Positions 6,531-12,577 of a stretch of DNA of 12,577 nt are shown piece after piece (the first letter of the stretch is position 1; each line of letters opens with the position of its first letter). The translations under genes were made by a program, and so were the position numbers. A model generated the notes under the pieces. The model was not told the origin of the DNA. It made no database searches and was given only the letters and a program-made list of their open reading frames with translations. The DNA is from DASUFH01 sp036274645 (lineage in GTDB: Bacteria; Acidobacteriota; Terriglobia; 20CM-2-55-15): NCBI GenBank assembly GCA_036274645.1, contig DASUFH010000004.1, positions 1 to 12,577 of the forward strand. Direction: 5' to 3'.

Positions 6531-7971
6531 CCTTGCGTTCTCGTCTTTCGGGCTCTGTCTTCTGTTGACTCCGTTGCTGCGCGGGCTCGCCGCCCGCCGG
6601 GGCTGGCTGGACGCGCCGGACTCCGAACGGAAATTGCACCGGGCGCCGGTGCCTCGAATTGGCGGTGTTCCCGTGGCCTTCGCCAGCCTTGCGTCCGTGG
6701 GAGCGTTCCTGCTGCTCCAGCGGCAGTTCACTGCCATCGGCTCTCCCGGCGACTACTTTGCCCTTCAGGTCGTGCCGGCTTCCCTGCTGATCCTCATTAC
6801 GGGAACTCTCGACGACCTGCTCGGCCTCAAGCCGTCGCAAAAACTGGCGGGCCAGTGCGCCGCGGCGCTGCTCGTGTGTGTATCCGGCCTGCGGCTCCAC
6901 TTCTTCGAGGGCTCCGCGATCGGCGAGGGGCTGGGCGCGATCGTGACTTTCTGCTGGCTGGTCGCGTGCAGCAACGCGTTCAATCTCATCGATGGAGTGG
7001 ACGGCCTCGCCTCAGGACTGGGGTTCATCGGCGCCCTCACGATGCTCTTCGTGGCCCTCTCCTGGAACACCGCCGGATACTCCGCTCTGGCCGCATCGAT
7101 GGCCGGAGCCCTGTTCGCCTTCCTGCTGTTCAACCTCAATCCGGCGTCCATCTTTCTGGGCGATTCCGGAAGCCTGTGGACGGGCTTCATGCTGGGGTGT
7201 TTCGGCCTGGTATGGTTCCAGCGCTCCACGACGCTGCCTTCCATGGCCGCTCCGGTGATCGCCCTGGCGATACCACTGCTGGATACATCGCTGTCCATCG
7301 TCCGGCGCTTCGTCTCCGCCCGGCGGATCTTCCAGGCCGATCGAGGCCATATCCATCATCGTCTGATCCACCTGCGCGGCCCCCGCAGCGTCGTTCCCCG
7401 GCTCTTCACGGCCGCCATTCTGGCGTCGCTGTGCGCGCTCATATTGAAAAGCACGCCCGAACATGTCGGGTATCTCATGGTGGCGTTGTTCTGTGTCGGA
7501 ACGTGGATCGGCGTGCGCACACTCGCCTACGAGGAGTTCACGCTTTTCGGCAAGTTGATACGCGAGGTCCCCAAAGGCGTCCGCCGCCGAATGGCGCTCA
7601 ACTCCGGCCGTTTGAGTCTGACGAGCGCGCCGACTCCCGAAGAATGCTGGTTTGTGCTCCTCGGACTGGCCAGGGATTTCGAACTGGATTCGATCACCCT
7701 GGAGCTGGGCGGACATCGTTTTCAGGAACAACCGGGAACTGCCGGCGCCGCTGACGCGTGGAGCATGGAGGTTTCCCTCTCCTCCACAGATTACCTGCGG
7801 ATAACCCGAAGCGTGGACACCGAGGGCGGCGCTGAAGATGTCATGCCGCTCGTGGACATGCTGCATTCCGTGCTCTCGCAGAAAGCCACCCAATTCATGC
7901 GTCCCGGTCATTCCGGACGTCGGCGGGCGGCGGCCCTCGGAGAGGATCTCTCGCACTCCCAGATACTTTAG
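6508..7971 (+). CDS. WecA/MraY-type polyprenyl-phosphate sugar-1-phosphate transferase with C-terminal extension
   Basis: Integral membrane enzyme that would join a HexNAc-1-phosphate from a UDP-sugar to undecaprenyl phosphate, starting the lipid-linked repeat unit. PF00953-type motifs: PRIGG (49-53), LDDLLGL (101-107) with the Asp pair, NLIDGVDGLASG (159-170), FLGDSGS (216-222), and HIHHRLIHLR (281-290), the WecA-type HxHHR motif. About ten hydrophobic segments span residues 5-340. Residues about 341-487 form a soluble tail of roughly 145 aa beyond the usual catalytic core. It contains LEL and MEVSLSSTDYLRIT strands and an amphipathic helix (VMPLVDMLHSVLSQ), and I could not assign it. The start is fixed at ATG 6508 because the upstream ATG 6461 runs into a stop. 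The gene lies 13 nt before the GH18 gene and is clearly part of the same operon. Sugar (GlcNAc, GalNAc or FucNAc-type) is not determined. Confidence 0.92.
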   Translation: MNYSMLSVLAFSSFGLCLLLTPLLRGLAARRGWLDAPDSERKLHRAPVPRIGGVPVAFASLASVGAFLLLQRQFTAIGSPGDYFALQVVPASLLILITGTLDDLLGLKPSQKLAGQCAAALLVCVSGLRLHFFEGSAIGEGLGAIVTFCWLVACSNAFNLIDGVDGLASGLGFIGALTMLFVALSWNTAGYSALAASMAGALFAFLLFNLNPASIFLGDSGSLWTGFMLGCFGLVWFQRSTTLPSMAAPVIALAIPLLDTSLSIVRRFVSARRIFQADRGHIHHRLIHLRGPRSVVPRLFTAAILASLCALILKSTPEHVGYLMVALFCVGTWIGVRTLAYEEFTLFGKLIREVPKGVRRRMALNSGRLSLTSAPTPEECWFVLLGLARDFELDSITLELGGHRFQEQPGTAGAADAWSMEVSLSSTDYLRITRSVDTEGGAEDVMPLVDMLHSVLSQKATQFMRPGHSGRRRAAALGEDLSHSQIL

Positions 7972-7984
7972 AAGCAGACTATTG

Positions 7985-9208
7985 ATGGTTTTCACATCCA
8001 ACGCGCCGGCCGGTCGCCCCAGCCGCATTGCCACGCGGACTCTGGCCGCGCTCTTGATCTGCGTCTTTTACGTATGTCCAACGCCGTTTGCGCCGGCGTA
8101 CCGGAACGGCGTCGCAGCGGCGGCGCCGGCGCCCGAGACGGAAACATTCTGGAGCGTCGGCTACTGGACCCCGTGGGGCGCGCCTCCACTCCCATCGTCG
8201 CGGATCACCTGGAAAGGACTGACCCATGTGGTTTACGCGTGGGCGCTCGTCCGGCCGGACGGCAGCCTCGACCTCGAAACTCAGCGGGTTTCCCGCGAAG
8301 CGCCCGCCCTCATTGCCGGCGCGCGAGCCAACAACGTGAAAGCGCTGCTCGGGGTCGGCCAGCAATACTGGGCCGGACAGACGACTTCACTCGCCGAGGC
8401 CGCGGGATCTCACCGCTCCATTCTGGTCAACAACATCATCGACATCGTCAATCGCTACGGCTTTGACGGAGTCGATCTCGACTGGGAGCCGCTCGATACC
8501 GCCAGAGACGGCGCCATCCTGAAGAAGCTTGCGTCCGATCTTCGGTCACGCCTCGGCGGCAAAACGCTGTCCGCCGCCGCCATCGTGACCGATTACCAGT
8601 TCTGGGGAACAGCGCATGCGCCCTTCGATCGGGTATCCGCCATGACCTATGACCTGACAGGCGTCTGGAATCCATTTTCCTGGCACAATGCGCCGCTGTA
8701 CAGCCGATCGGATTCTTTTCCGAAAAGCCCGCCCGCGGACGCCACTGTCTGGTCCGTCGATCTGGCCGTGGAACGATTCACGCGCGCGGGCGTTCCTGCC
8801 GCACGGCTCAATGTCGGCATTCCGTTCTTTGGCTACGAATGGGCCGGCGGCGGCGTCACCGGTCCGAACCAGCGCTGGATATCGGAGCCGCGCATACGTC
8901 AACTGCCGTATCAGAGTCTGACCGGACTGATCAGCCCTGCCATCGACCGCTGGGATTCCAGCGCAAGAGTTCCTTATAGCGTCATCACTTCCACCCGCCC
9001 ATCCGAGGTCCGATTCTTCACTTATGACAACGAACAGTCGATTGCCGAAAAGATCCGCTATGCGCAGAGCCGGCGGCTGGGAGGCTGGATGATCTGGGAA
9101 CTCTCCGGAGATTACCTGCCGGGTCAAACGCCCGATCAGCCGCTGCTGAACGCCATTGCCAACGAACGGCAGACGTTGAATTCCTCTGGGGCGAAAGCCA
9201 AACCATAG
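7985..9208 (+). CDS. Secreted GH18 chitinase-like glycoside hydrolase, catalytic motif intact
   Basis: Probable secreted hydrolase cleaving beta-linked N-acetylhexosamine polymers. From ATG 7985 the 407-aa protein starts with a signal peptide: basic RPSRIATRT, hydrophobic LAALLICVFYVC, a possible cleavage site near FAPA, then an Ala/Pro linker. The mature part is one TIM-barrel domain: WSVGYWTPWG, GLTHVVYAWALV, KALLGVGQ, the GH18 signature DGVDLDWE at 161-168 with catalytic acid Glu168, AMTYD with Tyr222 and Asp223, and GGWMIWELSGDYLP near the end. The usual SxGG of strand 3 appears as GVGQ, so it is a divergent GH18. The frame is open back to 7838, inside the WecA-like gene, but that stretch is not domain-like and the signal peptide favours 7985 (TTG 7982 is also possible). 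Gaps to neighbours are only 13 and 15 nt, which ties it to polysaccharide synthesis. A convergent paralogue lies at the right edge. Confidence 0.88.
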   Translation: MVFTSNAPAGRPSRIATRTLAALLICVFYVCPTPFAPAYRNGVAAAAPAPETETFWSVGYWTPWGAPPLPSSRITWKGLTHVVYAWALVRPDGSLDLETQRVSREAPALIAGARANNVKALLGVGQQYWAGQTTSLAEAAGSHRSILVNNIIDIVNRYGFDGVDLDWEPLDTARDGAILKKLASDLRSRLGGKTLSAAAIVTDYQFWGTAHAPFDRVSAMTYDLTGVWNPFSWHNAPLYSRSDSFPKSPPADATVWSVDLAVERFTRAGVPAARLNVGIPFFGYEWAGGGVTGPNQRWISEPRIRQLPYQSLTGLISPAIDRWDSSARVPYSVITSTRPSEVRFFTYDNEQSIAEKIRYAQSRRLGGWMIWELSGDYLPGQTPDQPLLNAIANERQTLNSSGAKAKP

Positions 9209-9210
9209 AA

Positions 9211-9216
9211 AGGAAG
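9211..9216 (+). promoter_or_regulatory. Ribosome binding site of gmd
   Basis: AGGAAG 7 nt upstream of GTG 9224. It supports the non-ATG start, which gives the normal gmd N-terminus MGHKTAIVTGITGQDG. Confidence 0.7.
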
Positions 9217-9223
9217 AGTTACC

Positions 9224-10270
9224 GTGGGGCATAAAACTGCAATCGTCACCGGAATCACCGGACAGGACGGATCGTTTCTGGCAGAGTTGCTGCTTGTCAA
9301 AGGGTACGTGGTGCACGGCATTGTCCGCCGGGCATCCACGTTCAACACTGCACGCCTCCAGTCGATTTATTCCGACCGGCACGACAAAGACACACGGTTG
9401 TTTCTCCACTATGGCGATGTTACGGACGGCAGCGGCCTGCGGGGCCTGTTCGAAACCGTTCAGCCCGACGAAATCTACAATCTCGCCGCTCAATCCCACG
9501 TGCGGGTGTCGTTTGACCAGGCCGAATACACGGCCGACACCGTCGCGCTTGGAACCCTGCGGATGCTCGAGGCGTTGCGCGCGGTGGGCGCAAAAAAGGG
9601 CATTCGGTTCTATCAGGCCGGGTCCTCGGAAATGTTCGGTGGCGCGCCCGCCCCGCAAAGCGAAGCCACCGTTTTCCGCCCGCACAGTCCATACGCCGTT
9701 TCCAAGGTGGCCGCGCACTGGTACGCAGTGAACTACCGTGAAGCCTACGGACTCTTTGTCTCGAACGGGATTCTGTTCAACCACGAATCGGAACGCCGCG
9801 GCGAAACGTTCGTCACACGCAAGATCACGCGCGCGCTGACGCGCATCAAGCTGGGCATTCAGAAGACGCTGTACCTGGGCAACCTCGAGGCGCGCCGCGA
9901 CTGGGGCTATGCCGGCGACTATGTCGAGGCGATGTGGCGGATGCTGCAGGCCGATCAGCCTGGCGACTATGTCATTGCCACCGGGCAATCGTATTCCGTG
10001 CGCGACTTTCTCGACACCGCCGCCGAACAACTCAACCTCGACTGGCGCGCGCATGTGCGGATCGATCCCCGCTATTTCCGGCCGGTCGAAGTCGACTTTC
10101 TGCTGGGAGACTCCTCCAAAGCGCGCCAGGAACTGGGCTGGCAACCCCGCGTCCATTTCCAGGAGCTTGTCCGCATCATGGTGGAGCATGATCTCCGCCT
10201 CGCCGAACAGGAACGACTGCTGATGGACAACGGCCACATGGTGGCCACCGCGGAGGCGTGGTATGCATAA
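9224..10270 (+). CDS. gmd: GDP-mannose 4,6-dehydratase
   Basis: Converts GDP-D-mannose to GDP-4-keto-6-deoxy-D-mannose in the cytoplasm, the first step to GDP-L-fucose. It is a short-chain dehydrogenase/reductase of 348 aa, the usual length. Visible features: TGITGQDGSFLAELL (9-23) with the GxxGxxG NADP-binding loop, GDVTDGSGL (64-72), YNLAAQSHVRVSF (85-97), the active-site SSEMFG (134-139), Tyr157-x3-Lys161 in SPYAVSK, and the family signature NHESERRGETFVTRKI (186-201). The start is GTG 9224. The stop TAA (10268-10270) overlaps the first codons of fcl by 8 nt, so the two are translationally coupled. Assignment is firm. The product could in principle serve GDP-rhamnose or perosamine, but the fcl neighbour points to fucose. 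Confidence 0.97.
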   Translation: MGHKTAIVTGITGQDGSFLAELLLVKGYVVHGIVRRASTFNTARLQSIYSDRHDKDTRLFLHYGDVTDGSGLRGLFETVQPDEIYNLAAQSHVRVSFDQAEYTADTVALGTLRMLEALRAVGAKKGIRFYQAGSSEMFGGAPAPQSEATVFRPHSPYAVSKVAAHWYAVNYREAYGLFVSNGILFNHESERRGETFVTRKITRALTRIKLGIQKTLYLGNLEARRDWGYAGDYVEAMWRMLQADQPGDYVIATGQSYSVRDFLDTAAEQLNLDWRAHVRIDPRYFRPVEVDFLLGDSSKARQELGWQPRVHFQELVRIMVEHDLRLAEQERLLMDNGHMVATAEAWYA

Positions 10271-11201
10271 GGACGCGACAATCTATGTGGCCGGCCATCG
10301 CGGCCTGGTGGGCCAGGCGCTCGTACGCGCCCTGCTGGCGCAGGGCTACCAGCGTTTGATCCTGAGAACCTCCGCCGAACTGGATCTCCGCGATCAACGC
10401 GCGGTGGAGCACCTGTTCGAACGCGAACGACCCGAATATGTCTTTCTCAGCGCGGCCAGGGTCGGAGGCATTCTGGCCAATTCCATTTATCCCGCGACGT
10501 TCCTCTATGACAACCTCGCCATCGAGCTCAATGTCATTCACGCCGCGTACCGTCACAACGTGAAGAAGCTCGAGTTTCTCGGCTCGTCCTGCATCTATCC
10601 GAAACTTGCGCCACAGCCCATTCCTGAAGAGGCGTTGCTGACGGGCCCGCTGGAGGCCACCAACGAGGCCTATGCCATCGCCAAAATCGCCGGGATCAAA
10701 CTCGCGCAGGCCTATCGGCGGCAATACGGATTCCGGTCGATCTGCCTGATGCCCACCAATCTTTACGGTCCCGGAGACAACTTCGACCTGCAAAGCTCGC
10801 ACGTTCTTCCCGCCATGATTCGAAAATTCCACGAGGGAAAGGCGCGCGGCGGCCCGGTGACGTTATGGGGTTCCGGCCAGCCGAGGCGGGAATTTCTGCA
10901 CGTAGACGATCTCGCGTCGGCGGCAATCCACCTGATGCTCCACTGGGACGAAGACGACATCATCAACGTTGGAACGGGAACCGACGTGAGCATCGCGGAG
11001 GCGGCCGAACTGATCCGCGGCATCGTCGGGTACGAGGGGGAGGTTGTTTACGACACGTCAAAACCCGACGGCACGCCGCGAAAACTGCTCAATGTATCGC
11101 GACTGCTGGCGACGAACTGGCGGCCGGAGATTTCGCTGGCGGATGGAATCCGGGACACGTACTCGTGGTATTTGAACTACAACGTAACGGCGGCCGCATA
11201 A
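10263..11201 (+). CDS. fcl: GDP-L-fucose synthase
   Basis: Bifunctional epimerase/reductase that turns the Gmd product into GDP-L-fucose with NADPH. The 312-aa protein has the NADP loop AGHRGLVGQAL (10-20), LSAARVGGI (62-70), the catalytic SSCIYPK (108-114) with Ser108 and Cys110, Tyr137-x3-Lys141 in YAIAK, NLYGPGDNFD (166-175), His180 of SSHVLPA, and FLHVDD (211-216). All active-site residues known from the Escherichia coli enzyme (Ser107, Cys109, Tyr136, Lys140, His179) appear shifted by one. ATG 10263 overlaps the gmd end by 8 nt. No dedicated fucosyltransferase can be named in the window; one of the two GT4-type enzymes or a gene outside may use the product. Confidence 0.97.
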   Translation: MHKDATIYVAGHRGLVGQALVRALLAQGYQRLILRTSAELDLRDQRAVEHLFERERPEYVFLSAARVGGILANSIYPATFLYDNLAIELNVIHAAYRHNVKKLEFLGSSCIYPKLAPQPIPEEALLTGPLEATNEAYAIAKIAGIKLAQAYRRQYGFRSICLMPTNLYGPGDNFDLQSSHVLPAMIRKFHEGKARGGPVTLWGSGQPRREFLHVDDLASAAIHLMLHWDEDDIINVGTGTDVSIAEAAELIRGIVGYEGEVVYDTSKPDGTPRKLLNVSRLLATNWRPEISLADGIRDTYSWYLNYNVTAAA

Positions 11202-11222
11202 CGAAACGGTTCTGTCCCCTCT

Positions 11223-11275
11223 CCCCTGCCTGCGTGCAGGGGCGGTCTATGACCGCCCCTACAAGCAGACGGGGA
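11223..11275. repeat. Second copy of the palindromic repeat family, short form
   Basis: It shares the TGCAGGGGCGGTCTAT left end and the GACCGCCCCT-x3/4-GCAGACGGGGA right end with the 4084-4192 element, but lacks most of the roughly 70-nt interior. It starts 22 nt after the fcl stop. In both copies a CCCTG stretch precedes the arm (4077-4081 and 11224-11228) and can pair with the CAGGG of the arm, so each copy can form either of two overlapping hairpins. Confidence 0.75.
11238..11260. terminator. Possible bidirectional terminator hairpin between convergent genes
   Basis: AGGGGCGGTC-TAT-GACCGCCCCT is a perfect 10-bp GC-rich stem with a 3-nt loop. It lies between the fcl stop (11201) and the stop of the convergent GH18-like gene (11293). 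A symmetric hairpin here could end transcripts from both sides. There is no T-run on either side, so classical intrinsic termination is not well supported. It may simply be part of the repeat. Confidence 0.4.
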
Positions 11276-11292
11276 CGCGAAATGTCTCTCGC

Positions 11293-12577
11293 TCAGCGTC
11301 TATAGCGGTACCGGACCGTGTTGTCGTTGCTGGTAGACGCGCTATTGGGGTCGCCTTCCGCGTCCGTCGCAACGCCTGCTCCAATCGACGCGGTCACATT
11401 TCCGGAACTGGTCATTCCGCTGATCGCAACATCGTAATTGGCGCCGCTTCCGGTCAGGACGACGTTCATGGGGCCGCCTGCGCTTCCGCTCACAGTGACG
11501 TCTCCCGCGGTGAAACCGGTGACCGGCTCGCTGAAGACAACGGTGAAGTGGATCGGCGTACGCGACGTCGGGTCCTGCTGCCCGGACGCCTTGTTGATCG
11601 TCACGGTCGGCGGCGTCGGCACGCGCGGGTTATCGGGAGGAGTCGTCTTACCCATGTTGCTCATGATCGACGCAAGCAACGGCTGATTCGGGCTCTGCGA
11701 CGGGAGGTAGTCCCCCGAAAGTTCCCAGATCGTCCATCCGCCGATTCCCTGCTCGGCAACGTAATCCATCTTCTGCTTGATGGACCACTCGTCGTCATAA
11801 GTCAGGAAGCTGCCCGACGACGTCAGGTACGGCACGCGCGCCAGGCTGTCCTGACGATAAGCGCCCGAATTGATGGACGGCGCCAGAGCCTGGTAGGTCT
11901 GCTCCGTGATAGTCGGCGTTCCCGACCAGTACTGCTGCGGCCCGGTGATACCGCCTCCGGTCCACATGAAGCCGAAGAACGGGATGCCGATGGTCAGCGT
12001 GGAAGCCGGCACCCCGGCCTGAGTGAATCGCCTTACAGCGAGATCAACGGACCAGACCTGGTTGTCGGGATCGTAGAGCGCAGCGTTGTGCCAGGAGTAC
12101 GGATTCCAGGTTCCCGTGAGCGCGTAGGTGATGATGTGCACACGATCGAAGACTTTATACGCCGTGCCCCAGTAGGCGGAGTCGGTCACGATCGCGCTGG
12201 CGGTCAGGATCCGGCTGCCCAGGAGAGCGCGCAGATCCGCGCCCAGAAGACTCGACGCCGGCCCGTCTGTGCCGGTATTGAACGGTCGCCAGTCGATATC
12301 GACACCATCGAATCCATACGTATTCACGACGGACATGATGTTGCTCGTCAGCGTGGAGCGATAGGAGTTGGCCGCCTGCTGCAGGTTCCCGGTCTGCCCC
12401 AGCCAGAACGGCTGGCCGACACCCAGCAGCGCTTTCACTCCGTGAGCGTGCGCGGCGGCCACCAGGGCCGGAGCGTTGGCGGCAACCTGCTGCGTGTCCA
12501 GATCGAGCGTTCCGTTCGGCTGGACGAGCGCCCATGCGTAGATCACATGCGTCAAGCCTCCCCACTGAATCTGATCG
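11293..12577 (-). CDS. GH18-like pseudoenzyme with C-terminal Ig-like domain, 5'-partial
   Basis: Paralogue of the GH18 protein at 7985-9208, with about half the residues identical by eye, transcribed toward it. The frame is open to the right edge; the last codons read DQIQWGGLTHVIYAW, matching the paralogue's ITWKGLTHVVYAW, so the true start and any signal peptide lie outside. TTG 12553-12555 is not a likely start. The barrel motif is DGVDIDWR (12286-12309): the catalytic Glu is Arg (codon CGA, 12286-12288). Fifty-five residues on, MTYD is ITYA (Ala codon at 12121-12123). Both changes remove key catalytic residues, while substrate-shaping parts such as WNPYSWHN and GGWTIWELSGDYLP remain. After a Pro/Thr linker comes a beta-rich bacterial Ig-like domain (PTVTINKASGQQDPTS, VVFSEPVTGFTAGDVTV, ATDAEGDPNSAS). 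It probably binds a glycan without cutting it. The frame is intact, so it is not a decayed gene. Confidence 0.85.
   Translation of the reverse strand, partial: DQIQWGGLTHVIYAWALVQPNGTLDLDTQQVAANAPALVAAAHAHGVKALLGVGQPFWLGQTGNLQQAANSYRSTLTSNIMSVVNTYGFDGVDIDWRPFNTGTDGPASSLLGADLRALLGSRILTASAIVTDSAYWGTAYKVFDRVHIITYALTGTWNPYSWHNAALYDPDNQVWSVDLAVRRFTQAGVPASTLTIGIPFFGFMWTGGGITGPQQYWSGTPTITEQTYQALAPSINSGAYRQDSLARVPYLTSSGSFLTYDDEWSIKQKMDYVAEQGIGGWTIWELSGDYLPSQSPNQPLLASIMSNMGKTTPPDNPRVPTPPTVTINKASGQQDPTSRTPIHFTVVFSEPVTGFTAGDVTVSGSAGGPMNVVLTGSGANYDVAISGMTSSGNVTASIGAGVATDAEGDPNSASTSNDNTVRYRYRR

Noticed and set aside
7838..7984. N-terminal extension of the GH18 gene overlapping the WecA-like gene
   Set aside because: The 49 extra residues are Cys/Arg/Pro-rich frame noise. 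A normal signal peptide begins at ATG 7985.
7012..8034. A 340-codon - strand frame inside the WecA-like gene
   Set aside because: Antisense to transmembrane segments and catalytic motifs; the translation is Gln/Gly/Arg-rich without a domain.
8546..10237. A 563-codon open frame on the - strand across the GH18 gene and gmd
   Set aside because: It is antisense to two genes with clear family motifs. Its translation shows no recognisable domain, and such long antisense frames are common in GC-rich genes.
11219..11275. A CRISPR unit or integrase attachment site at the short palindrome
   Set aside because: There is one unit only, with no spacer series, tRNA or integrase. The match to the element at 4084 fits a dispersed repeat instead.

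Overview
The window is about 12.6 kb of GC-rich bacterial DNA. It holds most of an extracellular or surface polysaccharide biosynthesis locus: nine co-directional genes on the + strand and one convergent gene on the - strand at the right edge. Starts include GTG as well as ATG, intergenic gaps are short, and one gene pair overlaps, which fits an operon. Dispersed palindromes in two intergenic gaps are typical of a free-living, repeat-carrying chromosome. The lineage cannot be fixed from this sequence. An Acidobacteriota-like or similar soil bacterium is plausible, but that is a guess. No RNA gene, CRISPR array, transposase, flippase (Wzx), polymerase (Wzy) or chain-length (Wzz/Wzc) gene is visible.

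Left part (1-4024): a GT-B glycosyltransferase cut by the left edge, a NodB-type (CE4) polysaccharide deacetylase, and a CelD/BcsL-type acyltransferase with an extra C-terminal domain. Gap 4025-4323: it contains a 98-nt almost perfectly palindromic repeat. Middle part (4324-7971): a WecG/TagA/CpsF (GT26) glycosyltransferase, a second GT4 glycosyltransferase, and a WecA/MraY-type polyprenyl-phosphate sugar-1-phosphate transferase. A 38-nt tandem duplication spans the junction of the last two genes and has created a 16-codon mini-ORF whose stop overlaps the next start. Right part (7985-11201): a secreted GH18 chitinase-like protein with an intact catalytic motif, then gmd and fcl, which make GDP-L-fucose. 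A short palindromic repeat related to the first one follows. Last comes a second GH18-like gene on the opposite strand, with a C-terminal Ig-like domain, cut by the right edge.

Working model (inference): the WecA-like enzyme starts a lipid-linked repeat unit with a HexNAc-1-phosphate. The GT26 enzyme adds the second sugar, the GT4 enzymes extend the unit, and GDP-fucose feeds a fucosyl residue. The CE4 and CelD-like proteins adjust acylation. The GH18 enzyme trims or releases HexNAc-containing polymer outside the cytoplasm.

The most unusual points are these. The second GH18 paralogue has lost both the catalytic Glu (DGVDIDWR instead of DGVDLDWE) and the Asp of the MTYD motif, which suggests a carbohydrate-binding pseudoenzyme beside its active sister. 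The tandem duplication produced a leader mini-ORF with an ATGA overlap. The two palindromic repeats share a design with overlapping, competing hairpins.
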